NCBI GenBank assembly: GCA_000695325.1
Contig: AVPN01001168.1
Span: 1 to 27,311 of the forward strand
DNA length: 27,311 nt
Reading direction: 5' to 3'
Source of the DNA: Pleurobrachia bachei
Taxonomy: Eukaryota; Ctenophora; Tentaculata; Cydippida; Pleurobrachiidae
Shown: positions 1 through 12,700 of the stretch, piece after piece
Layout: every line of letters starts with the position of its first letter
How positions within the stretch are numbered: the stretch's first letter is position 1
Position numbers and translations under genes: made by a program
Notes under the pieces: model-generated
What the model was told of the DNA's origin: nothing
The model's input: the letters and a program-made list of their open reading frames with translations, nothing else
The model's database searches: none

Positions 1-34
<34 letters not shown>
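1..34 (+). repeat. (CT)n microsatellite at the left edge
   Basis: A pure CT dinucleotide run of at least 34 bp that continues past the window edge. Confidence 0.95.
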
Positions 35-38
<4 letters not shown>

Positions 39-537
39 CTTTTCCTCACACTGCATGATGTCTGCATATAATAATGTTGAAAACACGAAAGGAGGAAACG
101 CTGTAATTAGAACGAGTAACGACTCTAAATTTCAATGATTTCTGGGGGCATCCAATTGAGATTGGGAAATTAATGATCAAGATTAAAACGATTTCTCGTG
201 GGAAAGTTATGAATAAAAAACAGCTCCTGTCCACACCCATTATACAGACTGAGAGAGGCGAGTTTTTTAACTTGGATGAGATACAGTCACATACAGAAGG
301 CGGGTTTACTTCATTGCTCACACTGCATGACCCCTCGCGCACCGACAAGGGAGAACTGCAGCATTCTGTGAGGGTTCGGCAAATCTTCTTTTCACTTCTG
401 TCTGTATATTTCTTGAGACATTGATCAGTCCCCCAGACTGAAAACAGCAGTACAATGTGTGTTTGAGGTGGGACACAGGTAAATTATTAATCAGAGATAA
501 TTTATACTCCAAGAACTAAGTAGGAACGCAGAGATTA

Positions 538-672
538 ACGACAATGTGAGAATACAAAATGAGCATGTCATGGGTAAAGAGAGAGGATGAGAGTGAGAGA
601 GATAGAGATAAATAGAGTGAGTGGGAGGAAGAGAGAGATCAGAAAAGAGAGAAAAAGAGAGAAAGGTTGGAT
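538..672 (+). repeat. GA-rich low-complexity tract
   Basis: Purine-rich imperfect GAGA repeats of about 130 bp in the gene-free left flank. Confidence 0.8.
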
Positions 673-1206
673 TCTGGTGAGAAGGAAGTGCAGTCAAATG
701 ATTAGACCGTACAAATTATTTGAATCAAGTTAGCACACAGTGCAGGCACATACACGGCAGGACAATAACTCAATTTCACCCACTGCAGCACACATCTATA
801 TCGGACAGCAACTAATTGTTCCAGTTTCTAGATGGAATTCATGGACATCAACTATTTGTTCCAGTTTCCAGTTCTCCCTGGATTCTTGGAGTTCATTTGC
901 CGCCATATCTCAATTATGCTCGTTTACGTATGTTGTTTAGTATTCATGAAGGAGCAAATATTTCCCACGGTCAAGGAAATGTGCTATACTAAGTACAAGT
1001 GTTTGTATGCCGTATGTCGCAGGAACATGGAATTAGGAAAGTTGACATTGTTAGTGTACAAAATACATTCGCGCGCCGATGTATTGTACAATTGGCAATC
1101 CGTGTATTATTGCTGCAATTCAATAATTCTCCCGACCCTTGAGTCGCTCGACACTGTGTCCGGGCATGAATAATTCCTCCGACCCCTACAAAATGACGAT
1201 TTCAGA

Positions 1207-1212
1207 TTTATT
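1207..1212 (-). terminator. Poly(A) signal AATAAA of the FAM47E-like gene
   Basis: The minus strand reads AATAAA about 110 nt downstream of the TGA stop at 1322-1324. It is the nearest canonical signal to that stop, which implies a short 3' UTR. Confidence 0.55.
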
Positions 1213-1321
1213 AAAATCCGCAGCAACAGTTGCTAAACAAGTAAAAACTAAAACAACAGCTATAGAAATATATTCACAAAGCATTGATCAGCACGATAAT
1301 ATCGACAAAAAACACATTTCA

Positions 1322-3293
1322 TCAATTTGATTGTCCCCTTAGTGACTTGGCACTCGGTACATTCTTTACAGAACCAGTTTCTTCCTTAATAGGGGGCTCT
1401 ACAGTTTGTAAAAAGTCCGGTCTACGAAGGTTCTTTCTATCGATATACTCTCTGAATGATATAGCGCCGTGCATGTAAGTTAGGGTTGAATCCAGTTCTC
1501 TGCTCTTTAGTTTCGCTTCTGATACAGTGTTCATTGTATCAGCCCTAGGGTCTGAGAGACCCTGAGGGTTGTTTTTGTGCTTCCATAGGTCCACGGGGAG
1601 GTACCACGCACCGTACTGAGAAGGAGGCAGGAGGGGAGTTAGATTGGGTGGGGGGAGGGGGCTAGGGGCCAGAACCCGGCCAGAATCAACATTGTGATAG
1701 AAGGGGATAATTAATAATTACATCCTTCTCTGTTATCTCATGTACCTGATGCCTAATCCAGTGGTTCTGTTTATCCAGATTAGCATTATGCGGGGTATCA
1801 CCCCTCTTTATAGTCAGGTTCTTAACCCCGTACTGCAACAGACTGGGTAAGTCTGGTGATACCATTGCTCCATTCCTTAACTCGAGAGGGACATCAGATA
1901 GTTGGACCACATGAATTGGTACTGACAGGGCTGGTTTAGTTTCGTAACCACTAGCAAACAGACTGAATACTGTGCTTTCCTCAATGTTGTTTTGGGATGA
2001 ATCACCACCAAGATCACGGACCCAGTCACAGAAATCCTTTGTTACTCTCTGTAAAATAGGAGCGTGATTGGATAAGATTGAACTTTGGAGTAACAACTCC
2101 ATACGTTAGAATTCAGCTGGACATCTGAAACTGTGTCCAATATGGGGGAACATAATGGGAACATAAAGAGCCCAAGATGGACTACATGGGACTTTAATAC
2201 CTGTATCTTGGTATGTCCAGAGCCCCGTTCCTGTGGACCTGCTGTAGAGCTATTGTCGTCAAAGGGTTCCTCACTGGGATACCACTTGAAACAGTTGGCA
2301 GTGTGGGACTTCTCAGCCTGCTCACCACTAGAGAGGGGAGGTGAGGGAGTTATTGGGGGGTAGGTTGTTAGTGGGGTGAGGGGATACCACTTGAAACAGT
2401 TGGCAGTGTGGGACTTCTCAGCCTGCTCACCACTGTGGGGTGGAGAGAGGGTGGGGTTAGTTACTAACCCTACTGTAGGGAGAGAGGGTGGTAGTGAGGG
2501 GTGATAGTCAGTGGTGGAATGGAGGGGAAGGTAGTTTGTGGGAAAGGAAGTAGGGGAGGATAAAGTGTGACAATTACTAAAAACTAGTTACCTGTCCCTG
2601 CTGGAGTGAGATCGGATAGAATCAAGTGCTTTCTGAGATGATGCAGTCCCCTCTTCGCTTCCAGACCCTCCATCCTCACTGCCGCTACACTCACTCGAAC
2701 TGAAATATTGGAGAGAGTTAGTGTGACACTGCACAATAATAAAACAGCAACACTTGATCTACTGAACCCTGAACTAAAATGTGGCGCGAGCCATGACACA
2801 AAGCAACACTCTCCCTCCCAACTACCAACCTGTTGTGTCTCATATCAGGATCTAGTGTGTCTACAATTTCTTCAAACACGTCAGGTGCTACTGCCTCCTC
2901 ATAATGCGGGAACACAGCCAGAGGATGACCCGTCAGACCACTTTCTATCACATTAATATACTCCATTTGTGCCTTCCGCCGCGGAACTTTCCTGCTCATA
3001 ATTGCACTGGCAGGTTTCTGCCCATCCAGAGGGGGTAGTCGGGGTAGGAGAGCGCCTGGTCGGGTTCCATCTTTCTTGGTCAGGTAGGGTTGGGCAGACA
3101 TGGTCTCCCGGGGTATTCCAGTTCTATAATCATCTCCGCCTTCCTTGACAAACAACCAGTTACTAGATAGGAGCGCTCCTGATGGTTTGCTGGAAAGGTA
3201 CTTTTGTCTCAGACGCTCCGAGTACCATGGGTAGTGTTTGGGGGTCTTTTTAGTTGGTGGAACGGTCCACAAATCGTACTTGTGTTCAGCCAT
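1322..3293 (-). CDS. FAM47E: FAM47E-like protein, five exons
   Basis: Exons in transcript order are 2830-3293, 2592-2699, 2201-2327 (or 2201-2432), 1722-2048 and 1322-1615. All introns are GT-AG and the phases agree, giving 439 residues (474 with the longer exon 3). I call the FAM47 family from three things. The N-terminal block contains SNWLFVKEGGDDYRTG. A block HPLAVFPHYEEAVAPDVFEE is followed by TLDPDMRHN. The C-terminal exon begins YGAWYLPVDLWK, next to an NHWIRH-containing segment. Exon 2 is a Ser/Glu-rich linker. In mammals FAM47E is reported to work with the arginine methyltransferase PRMT5; whether that holds here is unknown. No signal peptide or membrane segment is visible. The start at 3293 is the first ATG of the long frame. 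A five-codon upstream ORF (3286-3300) overlaps it. An RFX-type X-box lies upstream at 3446-3459 and suggests ciliary or sperm expression. The splice model is good; the exact exon 3 start is ambiguous because its acceptor is duplicated. Confidence 0.8.
2276..2433 (-). repeat. Tandem duplication of the intron 2 / exon 3 junction
   Basis: About 52 nt (2276-2327) recur, identical, at 2381-2432, a period of 105 bp. On the minus strand each copy is preceded by a pyrimidine tract ending in AG: CCTCTCTAG for the inner copy and ACCCCACAG for the outer copy. Both can therefore act as acceptors for exon 3. The 105 bases between them contain no stop in the gene's frame, so using the outer acceptor adds 35 residues. 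The outer copy has no usable GT donor of its own, so it cannot be a separate exon. Confidence 0.8.
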
Positions 3294-3300
3294 TTGACAT
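3286..3300 (-). promoter_or_regulatory. Upstream ORF overlapping the FAM47E-like start codon
   Basis: The minus strand reads ATGTCAAATGGCTGA. An upstream ATG seven bases before the main ATG opens a four-residue ORF whose TGA lies just inside the main coding frame. An acceptor-like CCCTTTCTCTGTAG ends at 3311, so the transcript may begin its last 5' exon just upstream at 3310. The uORF would then lie in the mature leader. Confidence 0.45.
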
Positions 3301-3709
3301 GCTGTGTGTTCTACAGAGAAAGGGAGAGAGTTAGTAAGGTGGGAAGTAAGAGAGAGGGAGAGACTGCAAGGTGGGACTAGAATTAACTGTGTTGCAGAGC
3401 TTGTGAGACTGCGAGTGTATTTGCAAGCAATGATTGTGCTGCTCTGTTACCATGGTGACAGTTGATGTTACTACGCGCACACAGCTACACACACGACAGT
3501 TTTGTAATCGCGCGCGACGCAAAGTAGGGGACGGGGGAGTGAAACAACGATGTGGGACAAAAACGGTTACAATTTACAAGTTTCTACAAAATAATTTACA
3601 GTTTTTCTTGACCTACAAACCAAAAAACACTAACCAAACCAAAAAATATGTAGCGATAATAAGACCCTAAAATCTCTCCTATGAGTGTATAAAAAGTGTT
3701 TTTAATTCT
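3294..3709. other. Spacer between DNAH10 and the FAM47E-like gene
   Basis: These 416 bp must hold the DNAH10 3' end and the FAM47E-like promoter. Visible elements are the X-box at 3446-3459, a CG-rich patch at about 3507-3521, and ATTAAA signals beside the DNAH10 stop. I see no canonical AATAAA on the minus strand here. Confidence 0.5.
3446..3459. promoter_or_regulatory. RFX X-box motif
   Basis: GTTACCATGGTGAC is a near-palindromic match to the RFX X-box (half-sites GTTACC and GGTGAC with a two-base spacer). It lies 153-166 bp upstream of the FAM47E-like start codon, the distance typical of X-boxes in ciliary gene promoters. It is also downstream of the DNAH10 stop, so it most plausibly drives the FAM47E-like gene. 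RFX factors activating motile-cilium genes through such sites is established; activity here is inferred. Confidence 0.6.
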
Positions 3710-3714
3710 TTAAT
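3701..3714 (-). terminator. ATTAAA poly(A) signals at the DNAH10 stop codon
   Basis: On the minus strand ATTAAA occurs at 3709-3714, overlapping the TAA stop (3710-3712), and again at 3701-3706. ATTAAA is the commonest variant poly(A) signal. If used, the 3' UTR would be only a few tens of bases long. Confidence 0.35.
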
Positions 3715-6700
3715 CGGCGTTCAACATTAGAGCAACACCCTGTAGGACCCAGTGAGAATTGTGCTCTTTCGTGGTAATGTCTGCTTCAAATACAAGACCT
3801 ACTCCCATAGCGTTCCTTCTCTCAGATGTAGTGTAGACGGGTGTTCGGAAGGTGTTCTGTAGCTTCAACCTATGTGCCTCGATCGGTATCACCTTCAGAA
3901 TCGGTAACTCCTCGACCAATATCTTAGGTTTGCTCTTTCTCAGACAACTATTTTCAACGTCCCATGTACCACCCTCTAGATACAGTCCCTCTACATAACA
4001 CCCATTATGCAGCTTCTCTCTTACATCACCTGCCCTGACATGCTGTGTAACTGTTGTATACAGAGTGCTCTTATCAAGCGGCCAGCCATTCTTTCTACAA
4101 GTAGCCTGGACCAGGGCAGTGAGGTATGATTCAGGAATGTGAAGTCCTGACAGCCACATTACCGCAGGCTCACCCTTTTCTATCCACTCCATGTACTGGG
4201 TGTATCGTCTCTCAAAGTGAGCTATCCAGTTACCAAGACTCTTGAGAGTGTCGGGTGCGAGCCGTCTCCAACTAGCAGGAATTTGACCATTAAATAGAGC
4301 TTTAGCTACCTCGTCCAACTCAGCACTCATACCAACTTCACCAGCTAGAGCTCTTTTGAGAGTCATCACACTCATCTTCATCTTGAATATCAGAGCGTTG
4401 AATCTCTCCAACTCTTGTAGTAGTACCACCGCAGTGGGGGTTATTTCACCTAACTGCTTCCTGATCCGATCCAACTCGAACAACACAGGTAATTTCTCCT
4501 CAATGTCAGATGCAACCTTCTCAATATACTGCTCTCTGCTAATACCCCCATCCGAACTAGACGTCTGGGGCTGCAACTCGATCATATAACTACACATATC
4601 CTTCGCAGCATTAGTAAAATAACCGATCTCCGCGTTACTATGGAGACCAAATACACAAGGAGTGTTGGCGAGGGGTAGACTATCAATATACTCCAGGAAC
4701 TTATCCCTCGTGCTCTCTTTTGGGATGTTGTAGGAGATCTCTTTGTCTTTGTAAAAGAAGAATGGTTGGAAGGAATCGAAGATAAAGTCACCCATATATT
4801 CATCCATGTACGTGTTAATTATTCGACGATCAAATTCATCTATAGCACGACCACCATACATGACCTCTCCGATTAGGTATTTTAGAGAACTCCAGGGAAT
4901 CTTGCCGTCTATCTCCATAGATTTGTCCAGGTATGTCTTGATCAGCTCCATACAGACCCGGAAATCAGACTCGTTGAAGTCATAAGGGATATTCCAACCG
5001 ATCTTACCGTACTTTCGTCGTTCTTGTACGACAGCATGGAAGAATGCTAGCACAAAGACCAACTCAGGATAGGCCTTGTGACTGCAGTCTTGGAGGGCTT
5101 GAGATGGAATCTTGACAAATGTCTGTCTGAGATTTAGTTTGAGACCGTTTGGAGGTTCTGTTACAACCTTGAATGATCGCTGTAGGATTCCAACAGGGAA
5201 TTTGGGTGTTGGTTCGGTGGTCAGCCATAGCCTAAACTCTGGATGTGGTTTCTGGATCTTTTCCAGAGCTTTCTCAAGGTCAATCAGCCAGTTAACGAGA
5301 AGATGGCAGTTCTGCAACATGAGCCACTGACCACGAGTAATAGCAGTGTCCAGTAGCTGAAGAGCAGCTTTCTCTTGTCCCTGACCCATAGCAAGGAACT
5401 TGAGTCTGTTTCCACCAAACCCAGTCCTATCCGCCAGTTTCATCAAATCAGACGCAGGATCTGACCCGGGACTGAGGATAAATACGACAGGAGAGATCGG
5501 AGAGGACTGTTCTAAGATCGCCTCGAATGTTACAACGGGAGGGGTGACGTATTTCTCACCCATTTGGGAGGTGACGTAGTTGGTGACACCTCGGTATACC
5601 CGATCAACTCGGAAACATTTCAGGAGACATAGTTTCTGGAAATCGCCCATTTTGTCTTCTAGGCCACCAGGTACTGGACGGGATTCAGGATCATCCAGTT
5701 CGGCCCACGTCTTCCATTTGGCTCCATCCCTCTCGACCATTCCGGGCACATCACCCAGAGAGTGGCATACCTCGCCAAACTTCACCAAATCTTCCCAACC
5801 TTGATCCGGGATCCACGGATGGGGTTTCTTCCTCGCACTTTTCTCCAGTGAAATGTTACCCTTTACAAAGAAATCTAATTCCTCATTCCTCAATTCATCC
5901 CTTGCTTGTAGAATCTTGATAGTCATTTGGAAGGAGAACAACAACTTGTGGATCTCGAACAGACCAGTACACGCGTAGGCGTAGATATTCTGGGTAAGGG
6001 TGTCGATTATATTTCGTAGCCTCTTGTTGAGTAGGGAGTCAGGGAGGGATCGGCGAAGTGAGATGTTGAAGACCTCAAGGAATGCCATCAGAGAGTATTG
6101 GTACATAGGGTTAATAACAGACATGTCTGAAAGAACGAAGAAGAGGACTGCACCTCTATTCGCTGCCATTCTGTATCCATCTCGAGCCCGCTCAATATCA
6201 ACTCCTGTTTTCACGGACAGTTTCAATTTCTCTGTCACCTCCGCAGCCTTGGTCTTGGTGTCCTCTAGAGTTGAGATCAGCTCAGTATTATCCAGCATGT
6301 TTCCAGTAGAGTTAGCCAACTCTCGGAGGAGCGTGTCCTCCAGATCTTTCAACTTCTGCTTATTCTGGAAGGTCTCTTGGATCAGCTTCTCTCTCTGCTC
6401 CTCCAGTTCCGGTCTCTCGTACTTGACAATCACACTGAGCAGCTGATCTTCCAGACCCTTGAGGGTGACGGTATAGTTGATAACCATACTCTTACCAAAC
6501 ACTCCAGGACTATACTTGGGATTTGCAAGTTTTGTATCCAAATACAGCCGGAAGTTTGGATCATAATCGACCTCTTTGTCTCCCAGGACAATGTACTGTC
6601 TCTGTCCAGTACCCTTGATGTTCCTCTCCAGAACGTTATCAATGACAGGATCGATGTATTCGTCTACGTCTTTGAACAGGAATGGGAAGCCGTACTTGAT

Positions 6701-9700
6701 GGCCAACTCTAGTTGTTTCAAGAAGTCAGCATCATTGAAGGTACAAACCTTGAGGTTATTCTTCTCCTCTCTCTTGGTAATCCAGGTCAGAGCTTGCTGT
6801 TGTGGATCAATACACAGTGGGAACCTGCTTCCCTGGGTTGTCAGGATACCATTCTGGACGGACAGCTCGTCTGGAGGTAGACCCTCCGAGGTCCATTGAC
6901 TGATCTCAACATCATTAGTCAACAGGGCCTCCAGTCTGAAGGGATCACTCATGGGGATACCCCGTTCCTTTAGATCTTTCTCCCAAACGTTCTTCAAGAG
7001 GTTCTCTCTGAATTCGAAACTGAACGCACCCACATAGCAGAGGAAGGCTGATCCTGCCATACAGTCTCCCAGGAGACAAGTTCGCCTCTTTTTCAGACCA
7101 TCCAGATCTGCACTCCATCGTCCCTTCTCAGATGATAGACCTGAGATCAGTTTCTGAGCAGCATCGAGCCGCTTACTCATCAACTCAGCCTCATCCTGGA
7201 GCTGTTGTTTCTCTGACATGGCTTCCTCAAACTTCTTGGAGAGATCTTCTAGCTCAGCTGAGAGACTGGTACACTCCGCAGTGATACGATCTAATTCTCG
7301 TTTACTTATGGTGAAATTCTTCTCAAGTTTTGCCACCTTCTCTCGTTTGGGCTTGATCTCCCTAGCAACAGCACAGTAACCAAGGATAGCAGTCACGAAC
7401 TGGAGTAGACCAAAACCGGCACTGGATATTGTCTTCATGGCCTCCAGGGTACACTGTGAGTTCTCCTTTAGGATGTTTTTCACTGTCCGCACTTGGGCGT
7501 TGGTGATATCATCGACCTTCAACTCCTTCAGGTTCTTCAAGAAATTAGACTCGGACATCATGGCCTTGGCTGACTTCCAGGAAACGTCACGAATACCTCG
7601 GACAACCAGGACACATTCGCACACCGCTTGGACGGTCTTGGGCGGGGTAGCAAATGATCGGATCTCAACAACATCACCCTTATCCAATTTCTCGAGAGCC
7701 ACTCTAGCCAGTTCTAGAGCGGGAAGAGCTTCATTTAGGGCTTCTTCAGCTTCCGCCTTCTCCACAATGATCAACTTGTTTTGTTCTTCCATTTCAGCAC
7801 CCTTCTTAACAGCCTCTTTCTGCTTTAGTTTCGTAACCTCCTCCCTCTGCTCAATCTCCTTTAGCAACTCGTTACAGCTGGTGGTCTTGGCGCTGACTGC
7901 AATCTTCTGCACCTCTAACTTGGCCTTCAATTCATCGATCTGCTGGGAAGCTTCAACTAGTTTAGACAAACCAACCTCGAGACGGTTACATTGGCTCAGG
8001 ACAAAGTTATCCTTCTCCTCGAGGAGCCTCAGGAAGGTAGTCACAAAGTCGAGGTAGTTCTTGGGGGTTACATAGTTGACCCTCCTCAACATTTGGTGGA
8101 ACTTGTTGCTGGATGTTATGACGGCCTGGTGAACGAGCACAATATGCTGTATCAGATTGTCCCTGTGACCCTCAGGGATCAGGGCATTTTCACCGCCCAA
8201 GAAGGTCGAGGCAACAGCCTCCAGGGCCTGAACAGGCCACGGCAGGAACCAATCAATAACCGTCTCATTGACAAGACCAGGGAAGTTTCTGCATCGGGTT
8301 CTGAGGGTCTCACCAACAGGGGACATAGAGAGGACAATGTGCAGATTTCCAGAGGCCTTCTTGATAAAATAGTTCCAACAGTTCTCCTTGTTAGGGTTGA
8401 TACCTGCCTTATTCACCTCATCCCTGACATTGTTGATAATTGCCTCCTTTTCGTCATCTGGAAACAGAGCGGGAACCTGACCGGTTGTCAACATGTTGTT
8501 AACCGATTCCAGGAAACCCTCCTCGACCACATGACCTTCACTGAATAGGAATACTGTCGGCTTGTTCTCAATCCCAAGTTTGTTGTAGAGAATCTTGAGG
8601 TCCTCTTTAAAACTCTCTTCGTTGTACCCTCGACAAAGTGTGATCTCGAATATCTCACAGCCGGCTGCGAAAGCAGCTAGTTTTGTCAGGGATTGTTTAC
8701 CGGAACCACCAACACCGACTAGCAGGGCATGGCCGTTCACCATTCTGAGGACTCGGTGGATCCTTGTAGCGTGGTCCAAGGCATCCTCGAACAGAACAAT
8801 GTTCATGGGATTGAATGTGGCATTGTATTCCTCCAAGATCTCTGTAAAGAGAGCACCGGACGCATCGAAATCCTGAAGATCTTCATAGACTCGTGGTTCT
8901 GTTTCAGGGTTTAGAGCAGCCCTGTAGTCACCAAACAGGATGGGGTTTCGTAGTACTACCTCGCTTTCTTCCCGGAAGTTGCTGGAGATGATATCATTGA
9001 GATGGTTCTGGACCAGGTCCTTATCCTTGTTGCTAATCAGTCGATCATGGAAGATCCTCAGGCATTCGTTCCTCCAAACTCGCACAAACGCCGCCTTTTG
9101 TTCATACCGCTCAGGTAGAGTGAGAGACAGACCGTAGTAAATCCGCGACAGATCCCTTAGATTGAAGATGTAATGGAACTTGGAAGGTGTCGGTGGCAGC
9201 TCCTTCACAATATTAGCATACAGCTCCAGAGTGAACTGCGTGAGGGGTTCAGCCAGATCTTGGATCTCCTTGTTAAAGGTCTGGAGATGTCCCTTGAGAA
9301 TAGTTGCATAGATGTAGTTGAGTGTGCTCTCCTCGGGGAAGACCATGTTGAACACGCAGAACAGGGACAAGAATCGAGGATTTACCTCATTTCGACCACC
9401 ACCAGCCTTACCCATAGCGGCCAGATATGAAATATCTCTGAAGAATCGCCATTGGAGATCCTTGCTTCTGTCATACATGCCACCCTTCTCCAGAAGGAGT
9501 TTTAGTAGCTCAATGGGCTGCTGAGACCCATAAGTATCAACCACAGGCATATTCATGTCATCCATAAATACCAGCAACTTCTTGCCGGCGGGAGGCCCAA
9601 ACGAGTCCTTGGTCCTCTTCTCAACATTGGATTCCAAGTTCCTCTGGATGTCCATTGAGGTAGTTCGGGATGAGAAGTTAATGTTCAGGACTAGACTGGA

Positions 9701-12700
9701 CTCTTTGTCGACACCTCTCAACACATCCTGGATGGTAGCGGTTTTGGAGGTACCTGTCTCACCTACCAGGACAATGGGCTGCCTTATCTTGATCATGTGG
9801 TTTATCAGCCACGCTGCCCGAGTTGTGTCCACGGTGGGAACGAGAATCTCAGTAAAGAGCCGCTCTGGATCATGGATGTATGGCTCGACTGCCAGGGACC
9901 AGGCCTTCCACTGATTAGCCTCAATATCGAAGAAGTATTCAAACAAGGTAGAGCGACCTGTTGGGAGTTCGCTAGGAGAACAAGTGTCACTGGGAGCGTT
10001 ACCAAGACACGCCAGGCTCTTCAGAGACTCATCAAACTTCACCCGGCCATCCTCCAAGAGTGGTCCGCCAAGAGAGAAGCAGAGAGCAGAGATGAAGAGG
10101 GCCTCGATTGTATCACCGGAGAGAGTTGACTGGGCATTAGTCTCCCCGCTATCAGGAATCAATACATCCAACATGACAGAAAGTTGGGTAACCAATCTCA
10201 GATCGGAAATGGGCACAATCGTCTTGGGTTTGGGGACGTTCTTCCCGTTCAGCACTCCCTCAATGATGTACTCCAGGAGGGGAGGCACGTACTTAGTGTA
10301 GAGTCGTTGGAACTCATCCGCCTCAAACTTGATGGACCGTCCCGCGATGTATTTCATCCAGAACGGCTCGTACCGGAGATTCTTGGGGTCCACATACACC
10401 ATACCGCACCGGGATACAGTGGCGGGAGAAGCATACTGGAGATCCGCAACTTCGAACAGTAGGGCAACATGGGGCTGGAGACGCATTCGTTCTCCGTTAG
10501 CCAGGGTCAGTAGTTTGTTATCGTCCATGACAGAGTTCATGTTCTCAACCCAGAGCGCATCAACATCACCATCAAACAAAATGTACCGTCTCTCTTTCTT
10601 CTCTGTAGGCTGGTTGACGTCTCGGAAGATATTAGACAGCAGTCCATCCGTCCAATCTCGGGTTACCGGGTCAAGGATACCATACAGTTCCACTACTGTC
10701 ACAGCTTTAGGGTTCATCGTGTTGACTTTGGTAGTCATGCCTAGTTTGGTCTGTGCCTTGCACAGGGTATCAATTACCACACTCTTTCCTCCCCCAGTAG
10801 GACCCACAATCATAGTGGTATGACGGGTCAACATAGTCTCGTACATCTGGACCACCTTATCGACCTGATCCGGTAGGAGGATGTTGTTGCATTCCACAAG
10901 GGCCTCCTCCACTGCGTCGTTGAATCTTGGGTACCTGACCCTAGGACAGTCTAGGCCGGGGAAGAGATCTCCGATAAGACCCAGGAACAAGGGAACATCC
11001 TCAAAAATGAATTTGGGAAGATTCATGTCTCGGAGAGCTCTCATAAGTACAGTGTCTTCTGACATCTCTCCAGCACCTCGTTTCAAGTCACCGGCCATCA
11101 CAAGTACAGCCTTCAAGGCTCGCAACCCGAAATCGTAATGGTGCTGCTTGGACAGTTGTTCCCGGGCAAGTTTATACAGGACAGTCATCTTTTTAGCGAG
11201 GATCTTAGCTAACTCGAACCCTTCTGAGAACAACATAATCTCACAAATCTGTTGGAGATCAGGGACAATAACCACCACGGGTCTGAAGAGAGCCTTGACA
11301 CTCTCCGGGAGCTCAGTTCGTCCTGCATATCCAGGATTCATTGTGATATATATCCCCATCCTGCCATCCATTGAGATCTCAGTTCCCTCAAACTGGAAGT
11401 TCTCCAACTTCATGATCAGAGCATTCTGGATGGTCTTGATCTGGGATGAGATAACGGAGAGAACGGAGACATCGATCCTGTTAAACTCATCAAAACATCC
11501 CCAGGCACCACACTGACACAAACCGGAGAAGATCTTGCCAATGGCCTTGAAATCCATACCCTCACCACAGTTGGTCACCAAGCAGAGTAGTCCAAACGCC
11601 TTTGCCAAATCCTTGACTGTCTCAGTTTTGCCGGTACCTGCAGGACCTGCAGGTGCAGTTCCGAGGTACATGGAGAGAGCCTGGGTCATTGTGAGGTAGA
11701 TCCTGTCTGTTAGAGGTGTAATAACCAGCCGACCATTGAGTCCCATGTATTCGTACCCATAATCGAATGTACCGGTACATTGTTTGCACTGGAGATTATC
11801 AATTTCCCGTTCCCAGTAGAACCTTAGCTGGGATTCCCATTCGAACTCCCGGACGTCAAGGATACTGTCCCGCACGAAGTTATCCACAATATCACGAGCA
11901 TGAACATCTATTGTCAGGACTGAATTATACTTCTTTCGGTCGTTCGAACTCAGCTTTTCTCGGACTCGCGTGACAAGTTCATTGATTTGTCCGTGCATCT
12001 TCACCGAATAATTCTTCATGGCCAGTTTGTCACCCTTTTTCACCTTTTGGAAGACATCTTCCACCTCCCAGGTCCACCAGACTTGATTAGCAGCGAGCAC
12101 GATCATACCCTGATAGTTAGACATCCAGTCGATCCTTTTTATCTCGTGGCAATAGTAGAACACACTCTCCTTGGTAAGTAGTCGATTAGTTCTCCTCATC
12201 TCGTTCAGCACGCTAGTCATCCAATCCTCAACCCGACCCTCAGCTGGGATGGCCTGTCTAAAGTCCATGGTCTCCCCCTCGCTAGACACCATAGCTTGGG
12301 CAGTGTGTTCATCATTATTGCCCACCTCGAAACTCAGACTCTTGATGTTATCGAACATCTTGATCATATGTTCCTGGACACACGTGGCAGCGGAGGATCC
12401 GAGAATGGACAGCAGTTCGTCATCTGATATGAAGAAGAACCTGGGGAAGGCATTTCTCTTAGAATCCAGGTAATCATTCAGAGACTTCTGGCATCTTTCC
12501 AGATCCACGCTCATCTTTTCCAGGGTGGTTAGACGGTTATCTGCGTGACACGCATCCAACACGACCATTGTTTTAGCAGTGTCATTCATGATCTTCTTGA
12601 AGGCCTTGTCAATGATATCGAACTTTTTAGCCTCCTCCGGGAGCTGATGTCTAATGTCCCCTCCTATGAAGATACCCTCGAGGTACATCCACTTCCTCTG

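Larger units (their letters stand above)
1..1206. other. Left flank with no recognised gene
   Basis: No coding region I can recognise. The stretch opens with a pure (CT)n run (1-34) and holds a GA-rich low-complexity tract around 540-670. A short direct repeat with the core TTGTTCCAGTTTC occurs near 815 and 856. Open frames up to about 113 codons occur but show no family resemblance and no splice structure. Base composition alternates between simple repeats and AT-rich sequence, as expected of intergenic DNA. Confidence 0.6.

Noticed and set aside
832-1173. 113-codon open frame in the left flank
   Set aside because: No recognisable motif, no splice context, cysteine-rich random composition and no conserved block. 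Not enough to call a gene.
2381-2432. The upstream FAM47E-like repeat as an independent extra exon
   Set aside because: It has an acceptor but no GT donor before the second copy, so it can only act as an alternative 3' splice site.
7437-8057. 206-codon open frame on the plus strand inside DNAH10
   Set aside because: It is antisense to the intact dynein stalk region, matches no family, and is expected by chance opposite a long coding exon. The same holds for other plus-strand frames between 4356 and 13408.
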